57,362 nucleotides of DNA from Stutzerimonas kirkiae (lineage in GTDB: Bacteria; Pseudomonadota; Gammaproteobacteria; Pseudomonadales; Pseudomonadaceae): NCBI RefSeq assembly GCF_004327335.1, contig NZ_QJUO01000031.1, forward strand, positions 1 through 57,362, read 5' to 3'. The translations under genes and the position numbers were made by a program. A model generated the notes under the pieces. That model made no database searches, was not told where the DNA came from, and saw nothing but the letters and a program-made list of their open reading frames with translations. Positions 8,351 to 17,918 of the stretch are shown here, one piece after another (position 1 is the first letter of the stretch; each line of letters opens with the position of its first letter).

Positions 8351-9709
8351 ATGGCCAAAGCCAAGCGTATGTACGGCTGCACCGAGTGCGGCTCCACCTT
8401 TCCCAAATGGGCCGGGCAATGCGCCGACTGCGGTGCCTGGAATACCTTGGTGGAAACAGTCATCGAAGGAGCGGCACCGTCCGGGCGCAGCGGCTGGACC
8501 GGTGACAAGGCCAATATCAAGACCCTGGCCGAAGTCAGCGTCGAGGAAGTCCCGCGCTTCTCCACCGCCTCCGGCGAGCTGGACCGGGTGCTCGGCGGTG
8601 GCCTGGTGGATGGTTCGGTGGTGCTGATCGGCGGCGACCCCGGTATCGGCAAGTCGACCATCCTGCTGCAGACCCTGTGCAACATCGCCCAGCGCTTCCC
8701 GGCGCTCTACGTCACCGGCGAGGAATCCCAGCAACAGGTGGCAATGCGCGCCCGGCGGCTGGACCTGCCGCAGGACAAGCTCAAGGTGATGACCGAAACC
8801 TGCATCGAGTCGATCATCGCCACCGCCCGCCAGGAAAAGCCCAAGGTGATGGTGATCGACTCGATCCAGACCATCTTCACCGAGCAGTTGCAGTCGGCCC
8901 CCGGCGGCGTCGCCCAGGTGCGCGAGAGCGCGGCGCTGCTGGTGCGCTTCGCCAAGCAGAGCGGCACGGCGATCTTCCTGGTCGGCCACGTCACCAAGGA
9001 AGGCGCCCTGGCCGGCCCGCGGGTACTGGAGCACATGGTCGACACCGTACTGTATTTCGAGGGCGAATCCGATGGCCGCCTGCGCCTGCTGCGGGCAGTG
9101 AAGAACCGCTTCGGCGCGGTCAACGAGCTGGGCGTGTTCGGCATGACCGACAAGGGCCTCAAGGAAGTCACCAACCCTTCGGCGATCTTCCTCACCCGCG
9201 CCCAGGAGGCCGTGCCCGGCAGCGTGGTGATGGCCACCTGGGAAGGCACCCGGCCAATGCTGGTGGAAGTGCAGGCGCTGGTGGACACCAGCCACCTGGC
9301 CAACCCGCGCCGCGTCACCCTCGGCCTGGACCAGAACCGCCTGGCCATGTTGCTGGCGGTACTGCACCGCCACGGTGGCATTCCCACCTATGACCAGGAC
9401 GTGTTCCTCAACGTGGTCGGCGGCGTCAAGGTGCTGGAAACCGCCGCCGACCTGGCGCTGATGGCGGCGGTCATCTCCAGCCTGCGCAACCGCCCGCTGG
9501 ACAACGACCTGCTGGTGTTCGGCGAGGTCGGCCTGTCCGGCGAGATCCGCCCGGTGCCCAGCGGCCAGGAGCGCCTCAAGGAAGCCGCCAAGCACGGCTT
9601 CAAGCGCGCCATCATCCCCAAGGGCAACGCCCCCAAGGAAGCCCCGGCGGGCTTGCGTATCATCCCGGTGACGCGCCTGGAGCAGGCGCTGGATGCGCTG
9701 TTCGAATAG
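8351..9709 (+). CDS. radA: DNA repair protein RadA (branch-migration ATPase)
   Basis: A 452-residue RecA-related helicase that drives branch migration during homologous recombination. It has an N-terminal C4 zinc finger (Cys10, Cys13, Cys24, Cys27), a Walker A GGDPGIGKST at 94-103, the RadA-specific KNRFG motif in VKNRFGAVNELG, and a C-terminal Lon-protease-like domain (GLSGEIRPV) that lacks proteolytic residues, as in all RadA. The length is typical. GGGAG precedes the ATG at 8351. A shared terminator and a REP pair separate it from the convergent glyA. Confidence 0.97.
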   Translation: MAKAKRMYGCTECGSTFPKWAGQCADCGAWNTLVETVIEGAAPSGRSGWTGDKANIKTLAEVSVEEVPRFSTASGELDRVLGGGLVDGSVVLIGGDPGIGKSTILLQTLCNIAQRFPALYVTGEESQQQVAMRARRLDLPQDKLKVMTETCIESIIATARQEKPKVMVIDSIQTIFTEQLQSAPGGVAQVRESAALLVRFAKQSGTAIFLVGHVTKEGALAGPRVLEHMVDTVLYFEGESDGRLRLLRAVKNRFGAVNELGVFGMTDKGLKEVTNPSAIFLTRAQEAVPGSVVMATWEGTRPMLVEVQALVDTSHLANPRRVTLGLDQNRLAMLLAVLHRHGGIPTYDQDVFLNVVGGVKVLETAADLALMAAVISSLRNRPLDNDLLVFGEVGLSGEIRPVPSGQERLKEAAKHGFKRAIIPKGNAPKEAPAGLRIIPVTRLEQALDALFE

Positions 9710-9748
9710 CGTTCACCCACAAAAGCCCTTTCAACGTCCCATACCGCA

Positions 9749-9808
9749 GGGTGCGCCATGCGCACCAGCAAGCGACGTGCCATCCTCCCCGGTGCGCACG
9801 GCGCACCC
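9749..9808. repeat. REPIN: inverted pair of GGTGCGC-type REP sequences
   Basis: GGGTGCGCCATGCGCACC (9749-9766) and GGTGCGCACGGCGCACCC (9791-9808) are two small palindromes in inverted orientation, giving a 60-bp doublet. The same arrangement recurs at 17828-17887 and 39687-39748. It lies between radA and its terminator. Confidence 0.7.
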
Positions 9809-9814
9809 AAGAAC

Positions 9815-9843
9815 AAAAAACCCGGCGCGAAGGCCGGGTTTTT
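9815..9843. terminator. Bidirectional rho-independent terminator (radA / glyA)
   Basis: AAAAAACCCGGC (9815-9826) pairs with GCCGGGTTTTT (9833-9843) around GCGAAG. A T-run exists on both strands, suiting the convergent genes. Confidence 0.88.
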
Positions 9844-9862
9844 CATTTCAACGCCAGTACGC

Positions 9863-11116
9863 TCAGTTGCCGTAGACCGGCAGTTTCGCGCAAATGGCGG
9901 ATACCTTGCCGCGAACGTCCTCGATTACCGCCTCGTTGCCCAGGTCGGCGAGAATATCGCAGATCCAGCCGGCCAGCTCGCGGCACTCGGCTTCCTTGAA
10001 GCCACGGGTGGTCACGGCCGGCGTACCGATGCGCAGGCCCGAGGTGACGAACGGCGATTTCGGGTCGTTCGGTACCGCGTTCTTGTTGACGGTGATGTGG
10101 GCACGGCCCAGGGCGGCATCCGCGTCCTTGCCGGTGATGCCCTGCTTGATCAGGCTGAGCAGGAACAGGTGGTTCTGCGTACCGCCGGAAACCACGTCGA
10201 AACCGCGCTCGATGAACACCTGGGCCATGGCCTGGGCGTTCTTCACGACTTGCTGCTGGTAGGCCTTGAACTCAGGCTGCAGGGCTTCCTTGAAGCACAC
10301 CGCCTTGGCGGCGATGACATGCTCGAGCGGGCCGCCCTGGCCACCCGGGAATACCGCGGAGTTGAGCTTCTTCTCGATCTCGGCGTTGGCGCGCGCCAGG
10401 ATCAGGCCGCCACGCGGGCCGCGCAGGGTCTTGTGGGTGGTGGTGGTGACCACGTCGGCGAAGGGCACCGGGTTCGGGTAGACGCCAGCGGCGACCAGCC
10501 CGGCGACGTGGGCCATGTCGACGAACAGGTAGGCCCCGACCTTGTCGGCGATCTCGCGAAAACGTGCGAAATCCAGCACCTGGGAGTAGGCGGAGAAACC
10601 GGCGACGACGATCTTCGGCTTGTGCTCCAGGGCCAGGCGCTCGACTTCGTCGTAGTCGATCAGGCCGTCATCGTCGATGCCGTACTGCACGGCGTTGTAC
10701 AGCTTGCCGGAGGAAGACACGCTGGCGCCGTGGGTCAGGTGCCCGCCATGGGCCAGGCTCATGCCGAGGATGGTGTCGCCAGCCTCGAGCAGCGCCAGGT
10801 AGACCGCGCTGTTGGCCTGGGAACCGGCGTGCGGCTGGACGTTGGCGTAGTCGGCGCCGAACAGTTGCTTGGCCCGGTCTATTGCAAGCTGCTCGACGAT
10901 ATCGACGTATTCGCAACCACCGTAGTAGCGCTTGCCCGGATAGCCCTCGGCGTACTTGTTGGTCAGCACGCTGCCCTGGGCTTCCATTACCGCCGGGCTG
11001 GCATAGTTCTCCGAGGCGATCAGTTCAATGTGGTCTTCCTGACGCTTGGCTTCCTGCTGCATGGCAGCGAAAAGTTCGGCATCGTAGCGAGCGAGGGTCA
11101 AATCACGGCTGAACAT
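9863..11116 (-). CDS. glyA: Serine hydroxymethyltransferase
   Basis: PLP enzyme that converts serine and tetrahydrofolate to glycine and 5,10-methylene-tetrahydrofolate; cytoplasmic. The 417-residue length is standard. Recognisable blocks are [13 protein letters not shown] near the N-terminus, the [17 protein letters not shown] segment, and [15 protein letters not shown] with the PLP-binding lysine near residue 229. It is equivalent to the glyA copy beside morA in P. aeruginosa (PA4602). Pseudomonads often carry more than one glyA, so this may be one of several. Confidence 0.97.
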   Translation of the reverse strand: MFSRDLTLARYDAELFAAMQQEAKRQEDHIELIASENYASPAVMEAQGSVLTNKYAEGYPGKRYYGGCEYVDIVEQLAIDRAKQLFGADYANVQPHAGSQANSAVYLALLEAGDTILGMSLAHGGHLTHGASVSSSGKLYNAVQYGIDDDGLIDYDEVERLALEHKPKIVVAGFSAYSQVLDFARFREIADKVGAYLFVDMAHVAGLVAAGVYPNPVPFADVVTTTTHKTLRGPRGGLILARANAEIEKKLNSAVFPGGQGGPLEHVIAAKAVCFKEALQPEFKAYQQQVVKNAQAMAQVFIERGFDVVSGGTQNHLFLLSLIKQGITGKDADAALGRAHITVNKNAVPNDPKSPFVTSGLRIGTPAVTTRGFKEAECRELAGWICDILADLGNEAVIEDVRGKVSAICAKLPVYGN

Positions 11117-11220
11117 GGTGGTCCCCTAGGAAATCAGCGGCATTGGAAAATAAGCTGCGGATTCTACCTGATTCGCCCTGATGCGGATATTGAAGGGTGG
11201 TCATGGGCAAATAGAAGCGG

Positions 11221-11248
11221 CTTCAAGCGGCAAGCCTCAAGCTGCAAG
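11221..11248. repeat. Degenerate 7-bp tandem repeat upstream of glyA
   Basis: Four heptamers in a row: CTTCAAG, CGGCAAG, CCTCAAG, CTGCAAG. A partly complementary CTTGTGGCTTGCAGCC follows at about 11276-11292, so the region can fold back on itself. It lies between the morA-like stop (11299) and glyA. Confidence 0.6.
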
Positions 11249-11298
11249 AAAAAGCGTGGCTTCGGCGTACTTCCGCTTGTGGCTTGCAGCCGATTCGT

Positions 11299-13446
11299 TC
11301 ACCCCAGCATCGCCTGGAAGCAATCGGCCGGCATCGGGCGGGCAAGGAAGAAGCCCTGCACTTCGTTGCAGCCGTAGCGCCGCAGGAAATCCAGTTGGGC
11401 CTGGTTTTCCACGCCTTCGGCGATCACCGACATATTCAGGCTATGGGCCATGGCGATGATGGCGCGGGCGATCTGCGCGTCCTGCTCGCCCTCTGGCAGG
11501 CCATCGACGAAGCTGCCATCGATCTTCAACACATCTATAGGGAACTGCTTCAGGTAATTGAGCGATGAATAGCCGGTGCCGAAGTCGTCCACGGCAATCG
11601 ACAGCCCGAGCTGCTTGAGTTCGGCGAGGGTCCGCATGGCCAACCCGACATCCTGCATCAGAATGCTTTCGGTCAACTCCAGCTCCAGGCTCGCAGGCGC
11701 GAGCCCGGCGGCACCGAGAATGCTCGCGATACGCTGCCCGAGCTGCCCCGAAGCAAACTGGCGGGCGGAAAGATTGACCGCCACCTTGGGCACCCGCAGG
11801 CCCAGCTCATGCCAGGCGACGATCTGCCGGCAGGCCTCGGCGAGCACCCAGTCGCCAACCTCCACCACCAGCCCCAGTTCTTCCAGGGCCGGAATGAAAT
11901 CGCCCGGCGACACAAGGCCACGGCGGGGGTGATTCCAGCGCAGCAGCACCTCCGCGCCGGTCAGGCACTGGCCGTCGCTGGTGAACTGCGGCTGATAGTG
12001 CAGGATGAACTGCCGCTGCTCCAGGGCATGGCGCAGGTCGCTCTCCAGCTCCAGGCGCTCCAGGGCGCTGGCGTTCATCTCCGCCTGGTAGAACTGGAAG
12101 TTGTTCTTGCCGCGTTCCTTGGCGTGATACATCGCCGTATCGGCATTCTTCATCAACTGGCTGGCCTCGGCGCCATCCTGGGGACTCAGGGCGATGCCGA
12201 TACTGGCGGTGACGAAGAATTCCCGCTCCGACAGCACGAACGGCTCGGTGAGCGTGGAGAGAATGTCCTCGGCGACCCGGATCGCCTGCCGCAGCGCATC
12301 CTCGCGCCGACCGCAGGGGCTCAGCAGGAAAGTGAACTCATCCCCGCCCATGCGCGCCACCGTATCATCATCATCGACACAGGCCGCCAGCCTGACGGCC
12401 ACATCCTTGAGCATGCTGTCGCCGGCGGCATGCCCCAACGAGTCGTTGATGGGCTTGAAGCGGTCCAGGTCAAGGAACATCAGCACCACCCAGTCCCCCC
12501 GGCGCCCGGCCTGCTGCAGACTGTTGTAGAGACGATCCTGGAACAGCGTGCGATTGGGCAACTGGGTCAGGGCATCGTAGTAGGCCAGCCGGTGAATACG
12601 CTGCTCGCTGGCCTTGCGCTCGCTCATGTCGTTGAAGAAGCACACATAGCTGACCAGCTCCTGCGCCTCGCCTCGCACGGCGGTGATCCCCACCCAGCAC
12701 GGATAGGCCTCGCCGCTCTTGCGCTTGAGCCAGAACTCGCCTTCCCAACTGCCGCACTGGCGAATCTGCGTAAGCACATAATTCATCTGGTTGGCCTGCT
12801 GGCTATCGGCACTCAGGAAAGCCGGCAACTGGCCGACCACCTCCTCGTCGCAATAGCCGGTGATGCGGTTGAAGGCATCGTTGACCTGCACGATGGAGCC
12901 GCCGGGGTCCGTCACCAGGATCGCCGCGGTGGAATTCTCGAATACCGTCGCAGCCATGCGCAGGGCCTTTTCGGCATTACGCTGCTGGCTGATGTCGCGC
13001 AACACCCAGACGAATCCTGAAGGTTGTTGCTCATCGTCGACCCGCAGCGCCCTGCGCGTGACCGAATAGAAACGCACCTCGCCCCCCTGCAGCGTGCGCA
13101 ATGGCTCCAGCACAAGGTCACGGCTGCGCAGGCTGACATCCAGGGCACGCGGATCGAGGCCCAGCAGCAATTCCTGCAGCAGATAGAGCCCGGCATCGGT
13201 GTTATCCAGGCCAAACATTTCCTGGGCTGGCGGGTTGAGGTAACGCAAGCGCCCGTCGAGACCGCTGATCAGTACCAGCTCTTCGATGGCACCCAGGGCA
13301 CTGGCAGCGAAACCCAGCGTGCGACGATGCCAGATGGCCCTCCGTGGTGCCGGCAACCAGGCGATGGCAGCCAGGCCACAGTCACGCACGCGCGCGATCC
13401 ACGACTGGCTGGTGATCTGCCGGGAGGAGGTTTTCTTATTGGCCAC
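11299..13446 (-). CDS. MorA-like PAS-PAS-GGDEF-EAL c-di-GMP enzyme, short form
   Basis: A 715-residue dual-domain protein. PAS domains lie at about 50-155 and 163-275; a GGDEF domain follows with an intact signature at 367-371; the C-terminal EAL domain reads EVL at 499-501, as in MorA, and keeps the phosphodiesterase blocks NLSARQF, ELTES, DDFGTGYSSL and IAEGVE. The position of the inhibitory RxxD arginine is aspartate, so product inhibition at that site looks absent. It sits next to glyA as morA does in P. aeruginosa, where MorA is about 1400 residues with membrane segments; here those are missing. GTG at 13446 with AGGGA is preferred; a TTG at 13479 is possible. Confidence 0.85.
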   Translation of the reverse strand: MANKKTSSRQITSQSWIARVRDCGLAAIAWLPAPRRAIWHRRTLGFAASALGAIEELVLISGLDGRLRYLNPPAQEMFGLDNTDAGLYLLQELLLGLDPRALDVSLRSRDLVLEPLRTLQGGEVRFYSVTRRALRVDDEQQPSGFVWVLRDISQQRNAEKALRMAATVFENSTAAILVTDPGGSIVQVNDAFNRITGYCDEEVVGQLPAFLSADSQQANQMNYVLTQIRQCGSWEGEFWLKRKSGEAYPCWVGITAVRGEAQELVSYVCFFNDMSERKASEQRIHRLAYYDALTQLPNRTLFQDRLYNSLQQAGRRGDWVVLMFLDLDRFKPINDSLGHAAGDSMLKDVAVRLAACVDDDDTVARMGGDEFTFLLSPCGRREDALRQAIRVAEDILSTLTEPFVLSEREFFVTASIGIALSPQDGAEASQLMKNADTAMYHAKERGKNNFQFYQAEMNASALERLELESDLRHALEQRQFILHYQPQFTSDGQCLTGAEVLLRWNHPRRGLVSPGDFIPALEELGLVVEVGDWVLAEACRQIVAWHELGLRVPKVAVNLSARQFASGQLGQRIASILGAAGLAPASLELELTESILMQDVGLAMRTLAELKQLGLSIAVDDFGTGYSSLNYLKQFPIDVLKIDGSFVDGLPEGEQDAQIARAIIAMAHSLNMSVIAEGVENQAQLDFLRRYGCNEVQGFFLARPMPADCFQAMLG

Positions 13447-13596
13447 GCGACGGGTCCCTGAACAACGGCGTCGAAACAATCAACACGGGGAGGCAGGGGC
13501 CTCATCGAAGGCCGCGACTGGCACATATCCCTGTACCACCACGACGCTCGTCACCCACATGCCCCCATTACGAGCACACCTCGTTTCGTATGGAGC

Positions 13597-13622
13597 GGCC
13601 CGCCCGTCAGGACGGGCGGGCC
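13597..13622. terminator. Perfect GC hairpin downstream of zapE
   Basis: GGCCCGCCCGTC (13597-13608) and GACGGGCGGGCC (13611-13622) form a perfect 12-bp inverted repeat with a 2-nt centre. There is no T-run. It lies 110 bp past the zapE stop and before the morA-like gene. Confidence 0.5.
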
Positions 13623-13729
13623 ATCGAACTGATACTAGAATGCACTGCCCCAGGGCAGAGTGCCAGTACTCACCGACACAAGATCCGATTACCCGCGCAG
13701 GGCACCGACCGATGCAACGAGCCGCGCCA

Positions 13730-14827
13730 TCAGGGCTTGTGCGGACGCGCCAGGTATTCGTGGGATTGCATCTCCAGCAGGCGGCTGAGGGTGCGCTGGA
13801 ACTCGAACTCCAGCCGGCCACCGGCATACAGGTCCTTGAGCTCGACCTCGGCGGAAAGGATCAGCTTGACCTGGCGGTCGTAGAACTCGTCCACCATATT
13901 GATGAAGCGCCGCGCCATGTCGTCCTTGGCCACCCCCATCTGCTCGATGTTGGACACCAGCACGGCCTCGTAGACCTTGCCCAGCTCGATGTAGTCGTTC
14001 TGGCTGCGCGGCCCGTCGCACAGCGCGCGAAATTCGAACCAGACGACATCGTTGGCCACCTTGCGCGCGACGATCTCGCGCTTCTCGACGGTCAACGCCT
14101 CGTTCTCGCGGATCGCGCAGTTTTCCGTCAGCAGGCTGCGGAAGCTTTTCTCCAGGCTGGCATCGGCATCCGCACCCAGCGGGCAGTAGTAAAGCTCGGC
14201 CTGCTCCAGGGCGCGCAGGCGATAGTCGATGCCGCTGTCGACATTGACGATCTCGGTATGCACCTTGAGCAGTTCGATGGCCGGCAGGAAGCGCGCGCGC
14301 TGCAGGCCATCCTTGTAGAGGCCGTCCGGCACGATGTTGGAGGTGGCCACCAGGCTGACGCCGTTCTTGAACAGCTCTTCGAGCAGGGTCGCCAGGATCA
14401 TCGCGTCAGTGATGTCGGACACGAAGAACTCGTCGAAGCAGATCACCCGCGCCTCATCGGCGAAGCGCTTGCCGATGACGGTCAGCGGGTTCTTCACATC
14501 CTTGAGGGTCCTCATTTCCTCGTGCACGCGCTTCATGAAGCGGTGGAAGTGCGTGCGCATCTTCTGTTCGAACGGCAGCGCGTCGAAGAAGGTATCGACC
14601 AGATAGGTCTTGCCGCGCCCGACGCCCCCCCAGAAATACAGGCCCTTGACCGGTCCCTGGCGCCTGGCCGAGAACAGCTTGCCGAACAGCCCGCCCTTGC
14701 TGCCACGGTCGTCGGCCAGCAAATCGTCATACAGCCGCTGCAGATGCCGTACGGCATTTTCCTGGGCGGCGTCGTGGAAGAATTCGGGACGTTTCAGGTC
14801 AGCCTGATAGCGCTCAAGGGGTGTCAT
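13730..14827 (-). CDS. zapE: Cell division protein ZapE (AFG1-like ATPase)
   Basis: P-loop ATPase associated with the Z-ring; it modulates FtsZ bundling during constriction and stress. From MTPLERYQADLKRPEF it has 365 residues, the usual length. Walker A is GGVGRGKT, Walker B is VICFDEFF, and the AFG1 blocks FHRFMKRVHEE and ATSNIVPDGLYKDGLQR are clear. An upstream in-frame ATG at 14959 with a good AGGGGG site would add 44 residues made of a nine-residue repeat encoded by tandem 27-bp units; homology favours 14827, but the longer product cannot be excluded. trpS lies 36 bp upstream of that longer start, in the same orientation. Confidence 0.9.
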   Translation of the reverse strand: MTPLERYQADLKRPEFFHDAAQENAVRHLQRLYDDLLADDRGSKGGLFGKLFSARRQGPVKGLYFWGGVGRGKTYLVDTFFDALPFEQKMRTHFHRFMKRVHEEMRTLKDVKNPLTVIGKRFADEARVICFDEFFVSDITDAMILATLLEELFKNGVSLVATSNIVPDGLYKDGLQRARFLPAIELLKVHTEIVNVDSGIDYRLRALEQAELYYCPLGADADASLEKSFRSLLTENCAIRENEALTVEKREIVARKVANDVVWFEFRALCDGPRSQNDYIELGKVYEAVLVSNIEQMGVAKDDMARRFINMVDEFYDRQVKLILSAEVELKDLYAGGRLEFEFQRTLSRLLEMQSHEYLARPHKP

Positions 14828-14861
14828 GCCGGGGCCTGGTCGAGAAAAGGGGGCCGACACT

Positions 14862-14945
14862 TTATCCGCGCCTCCGGCGCTTGGCAATTTATCCGCACCT
14901 CCGACGCTTGGCAATTTATCCGCACCTCCCGCGCCAGGCAATTCA
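14862..14945. repeat. 27-bp tandem repeat, about three units, in frame with zapE
   Basis: Units of the type CTTGGCAATTTATCCGCACC recur every 27 bp (for example at about 14880 and 14907), with diverged edges. Because 27 is a multiple of three, the long zapE reading contains GGADKLPS repeats. No unique spacers occur, so this is not a CRISPR array. Confidence 0.7.
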
Positions 14946-14995
14946 CTCAAGTCTTTCATTCGCCCCCCTGAATCCCCTCTACCTCATCCTGGCGC

Positions 14996-16369
14996 CTATT
15001 CGGCCAGCCCGTCGATCGCATCGCGCAGGTTCTGCATCGCGCGCTCCAGCGCTGCCGAGTCGGCCTGCCGTGGGCTGTCCGCAAGGACCTCGCCGTCCAG
15101 CCACAAGCTGAAGACATCGGCCTCGCCGACGCGCAAATCCAGGGCAGCCCCCCCCAGCTCGACCAGCCGCTGGCCCAGCGCACCGATGGCCTTCGGGTCG
15201 CTGAAAGGCCGCGACAACAGCAATTCCTCACCAGCGGCCGAGAAGAAGCGGAAGCGAAAACGGCCATCGGCTTCGCGAAAGCTGGCGAAACGGGCACGCT
15301 TGCCGCCCTTTTTCGCCGCAGCCGCTTTCTTCGTCGCGGCCGCCTCGCTCCCCTCGCCGCGGAAGCTGCGCAGGCCAACCGCCTCTCGCAGCTCGCCGAG
15401 GAACGGTGTGGCGATGCGGCGTGCCTTGACGGCACCGGCCTGGAGAATATCTTCCAGATCGTCAGGGCGTGCAATCAGCGCATGGTAGTGCTCACGCCCC
15501 GCGGCCAACTCCTCGTCGAGCAACTGGAACAGGCGTTGCTTGGCCTCGCCCCAGCCCAGGCCGTCGATCAACTCGGCACGGAACGCCGCGCTGCGCTCCG
15601 GCGTGGCGAACGCCCGGTACAGTTCGAACAGATGGGCGCTATCGGGATCCTTCGGCTCGCCCGGCAGTTTCGAATCGGTGACGATGCGCGCCACTTCATC
15701 CTTGAGCTGTTTCGCCGTACCGAACAGCGCGATGGTATTGTCGTAGCTCTTGGACATCTTGCGCCCGTCCAGGCCCGGCAGGGTCGATACGCTTTCTTCG
15801 ATCAGCGCCTCGGGCAGGGCGAACAGCGCCTTGCCATTGCCGAACAGGTAGTTGAAGCGCTGGGCGATGTCACGCGCCATTTCCACATGCTGGATCTGGT
15901 CGCGCCCTACCGGGATCTTGTGGGCATTGAACATCAGGATATCCGCCGCCATCAGCACCGGATAACTGAACAGGCCCATGCTGATCCCCGCATCCGGGTC
16001 TTCCCCGGCCTCGATATTCTTATCCACCGACGCCTTGTAGGCGTGCGCACGGTTGAGCAGGCCCTTGCCGGCGACACAGGTGAGCAGCCAGGTCAGCTCG
16101 GGGATTTCCGGGATGTCCGACTGCCGATAGAAGGTCACGCGCTCGGGATCGAGGCCGCTGGCCAGCCAGGTCGCGGCGATTTCCAGGCGCGAGCGCTGGA
16201 TGCGCCGCGGGTCATCGCACTTGATCAGCGCGTGGTAGTCGGCCAGGAAGTAGAAAGAGTCGGTATCGGCGTCACGGCTGGCACGCACCGCCGGACGGAT
16301 GGCGCCCGCATAGTTGCCGAGGTGTGGCGTGCCGGTGGTGGTGATGCCGGTGAGAATTCGCGTGGTCAT
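14996..16369 (-). CDS. trpS: Tryptophanyl-tRNA synthetase
   Basis: Class I synthetase charging tRNA-Trp. It has 457 residues, longer than the 330-residue E. coli enzyme but in line with Pseudomonas TrpS, which carries a C-terminal extension. The HIGH-type motif is TGTPHLGNY near residue 12 and KMSKS lies near residue 200. The extension after about residue 345 is lysine/alanine-rich ([19 protein letters not shown]) and then contains a small domain with [17 protein letters not shown]. The start MTTRILTG at 16369 was chosen over a longer reading that lacks similarity. zapE follows downstream; an alpha/beta hydrolase gene lies upstream. Confidence 0.95.
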   Translation of the reverse strand: MTTRILTGITTTGTPHLGNYAGAIRPAVRASRDADTDSFYFLADYHALIKCDDPRRIQRSRLEIAATWLASGLDPERVTFYRQSDIPEIPELTWLLTCVAGKGLLNRAHAYKASVDKNIEAGEDPDAGISMGLFSYPVLMAADILMFNAHKIPVGRDQIQHVEMARDIAQRFNYLFGNGKALFALPEALIEESVSTLPGLDGRKMSKSYDNTIALFGTAKQLKDEVARIVTDSKLPGEPKDPDSAHLFELYRAFATPERSAAFRAELIDGLGWGEAKQRLFQLLDEELAAGREHYHALIARPDDLEDILQAGAVKARRIATPFLGELREAVGLRSFRGEGSEAAATKKAAAAKKGGKRARFASFREADGRFRFRFFSAAGEELLLSRPFSDPKAIGALGQRLVELGGAALDLRVGEADVFSLWLDGEVLADSPRQADSAALERAMQNLRDAIDGLAE

Positions 16370-16445
16370 GGGTGTTCTATCCGTTGGCGCAAAGAGATGG
16401 CAAGCAGGCTCTCGGAACCCGTTATCGAAAGGATCGCCGCCATCG

Positions 16446-16512
16446 CAGGAGCGGGCTTGCCCGCGAAGCTTCCAGTGCCAGCGGCGCCCATTCGCGGGAA
16501 GCCCGCCCCTAC
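16446..16512. repeat. Classical Pseudomonas REP pair (REPIN)
   Basis: GGAGCGGGCTTGCCCGCGAA (16448-16467) faces TTCGCGGGAAGCCCGCCCC (16491-16509), the well-known GCGGGC-type REP found across Pseudomonas, in inverted orientation with about 23 bp between. It lies between the hydrolase stop and the trpS start. Confidence 0.85.
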
Positions 16513-16523
16513 GAAAGCAGTCC

Positions 16524-17153
16524 TCAGGCCAGTCGCGGTGCAACCAGCGCCTTCAGCTCGACCAGCTTGCCGTGGAAAAAGTGGCCGCATTCTGCCACTT
16601 TCAGCAGTTCATGGGGGTACGGCAGGCCGGCGGAGAAGGTATAGACGCTCTCCGGCTCGATCACTTCGTCTTGCTCCGGCTGAATGATCGTCAGTTGGCA
16701 GCCCTCGTACAGCGCCACGTCCTGTAACCGCGCGGCGGCGGGCGCAACCAGCAACAGCCGCTCGATCTCGCCGCCCCGGCCCTGCTCCCGCCCGGACAGG
16801 GCGCCGGCGACGAAGCCGCCAAAGGAAAACCCGAGCAGCGCGACCGGCAGCCCTGGCCCGCGCTCACGCAGCCAGCGCAGCGCGGCTTCGGCGTCGTCCA
16901 CCTCGCCGAAACGCATGTCATGCTCGCCGGCGCTGGCGCCCACGCCCCGGTAATTGAAACGCAGCGTGCTATAGCCGGCATCGCGGGCGGTGCGCTGCAA
17001 GGTCGAAACGACCTTGTTGAGCATGCTCCCACCCTTGACCGGGTTGGGGTGGCAGATCAACGCCAGACCGCGGGCGACCGGCTCTTCATGGTAAAGGCCT
17101 TCCAGTGCGCCACTGGGACCGTCGATCGAAATGGGGGTTTCTCGCTTGAGCAA
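16524..17153 (-). CDS. Alpha/beta hydrolase family protein (PA4440-type)
   Basis: A 209-residue cytoplasmic hydrolase. Its nucleophile elbow is GFSFG (in [12 protein letters not shown]), the oxyanion region is [11 protein letters not shown] near residue 38, and the late acid/histidine region is QPEQDEVI ... [10 protein letters not shown]. The substrate is unknown; such HPxP/GFSFG proteins are usually annotated as small esterases. The start is inferred as a TTG at 17153 because GGAG lies 8 bp upstream; a longer ATG reading to 17222 adds a basic leader without homology. It is co-directional with trpS and separated from it by a REP pair. Confidence 0.82.
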   Translation of the reverse strand: MLKRETPISIDGPSGALEGLYHEEPVARGLALICHPNPVKGGSMLNKVVSTLQRTARDAGYSTLRFNYRGVGASAGEHDMRFGEVDDAEAALRWLRERGPGLPVALLGFSFGGFVAGALSGREQGRGGEIERLLLVAPAAARLQDVALYEGCQLTIIQPEQDEVIEPESVYTFSAGLPYPHELLKVAECGHFFHGKLVELKALVAPRLA

Positions 17154-17357
17154 CTTGGAACTCCGTGACCTTGGGGCCGGTCGACTCGTCTTGAACTCGG
17201 ATTGCCGTTTCGGCACATGCACTGGAACGGATGGACCGCCTGCAACACAGGCATTCGTCGCGGTATACAGAGCAGGAACGAGACGTTAACGTAACAGGCC
17301 ACCGAAAGACCACTGCCGGCCTGTCAACACAGCCGTTTTATATAAGAGGAAGGACTC

Positions 17358-17786
17358 GTGGAACAGACTCTCGCGACCTGGTTGCTCCCCATCATCGGCC
17401 TGATCGTCGGCATCGCCATCGGCTACCTGATCGCACGCTACGCGGCGCCAAGCGGTACCCAACGCCAGGTCGACAACCTGCAGGAGCGCTTCGATACCTA
17501 TCAGAGCGAAGTGGTCACGCACTTCAATACCACGGCGACCCTGCTGCACAAACTGACCAGCACCCAGCAGGACATCCGGGACCACCTGTCCCAGGGCGCC
17601 GACAAGCTCGCCCTCGACGAACAGACCCGCCAGCGCCTGCTGACCGCGCTGCACAGCGAAAACCACACGCCGCGCGAGCGCCTGAGCGCCTCGACCTTCA
17701 CCGAGCCGCCAAAGGACTACGCCCCCAAGGGCGCGGACGCCACCGGCACCCTGCACGAAAACTTCGGCCTGAAAAGCCGCCCGTGA
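17358..17786 (+). CDS. YhcB/ZapG family (DUF1043) inner-membrane division protein
   Basis: A 142-residue protein with one N-terminal membrane helix (about 8-27, LLPIIGLIVGIAIGYLIARY), then a coiled-coil region (QVDNLQERFDTYQSEVVTHF ... LLHKLTSTQQDI) and a disordered tail, the layout of the YhcB/ZapG family linked to envelope synthesis and division. The start is GTG at 17358, directly after GAGGAAGGA. It is divergent from the hydrolase gene and convergent with nadC, matching the PA4440-PA4441 order. Confidence 0.88.
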   Translation: MEQTLATWLLPIIGLIVGIAIGYLIARYAAPSGTQRQVDNLQERFDTYQSEVVTHFNTTATLLHKLTSTQQDIRDHLSQGADKLALDEQTRQRLLTALHSENHTPRERLSASTFTEPPKDYAPKGADATGTLHENFGLKSRP

Positions 17787-17796
17787 AAGGCCCATT

Positions 17797-17824
17797 GGCC
17801 TGAGCGGCCAGGACCGCTCAGGCC
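17797..17824. terminator. Hairpin after yhcB
   Basis: GGCCTGAGCGG (17797-17807) pairs perfectly with CCGCTCAGGCC (17814-17824) around CCAGGA. It sits 10 bp past the yhcB stop and before convergent nadC. Confidence 0.65.
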
Positions 17825-17827
17825 ACC

Positions 17828-17887
17828 GGTGCGCCGTGCGCACCTGGGATAGCGGTGCCGATCACTCAGGTGCGCGCGGCGCACCCT
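17828..17887. repeat. REPIN of the GGTGCGC family, second copy
   Basis: GGTGCGCCGTGCGCACC (17828-17844) and AGGTGCGCGCGGCGCACCCT (17868-17887), separated by a linker containing ATAGCGGTGCCGATCACT that is close to the linker of the copy at 39687. Confidence 0.7.
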
Positions 17888-17918
17888 GCACAAGGCTGCC
17901 GGCCGCGACATTTGATCG

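Noticed and set aside
14862..14945. 27-bp repeats as a CRISPR array
   Set aside because: The units are contiguous with no unique spacers, and no cas genes are present.
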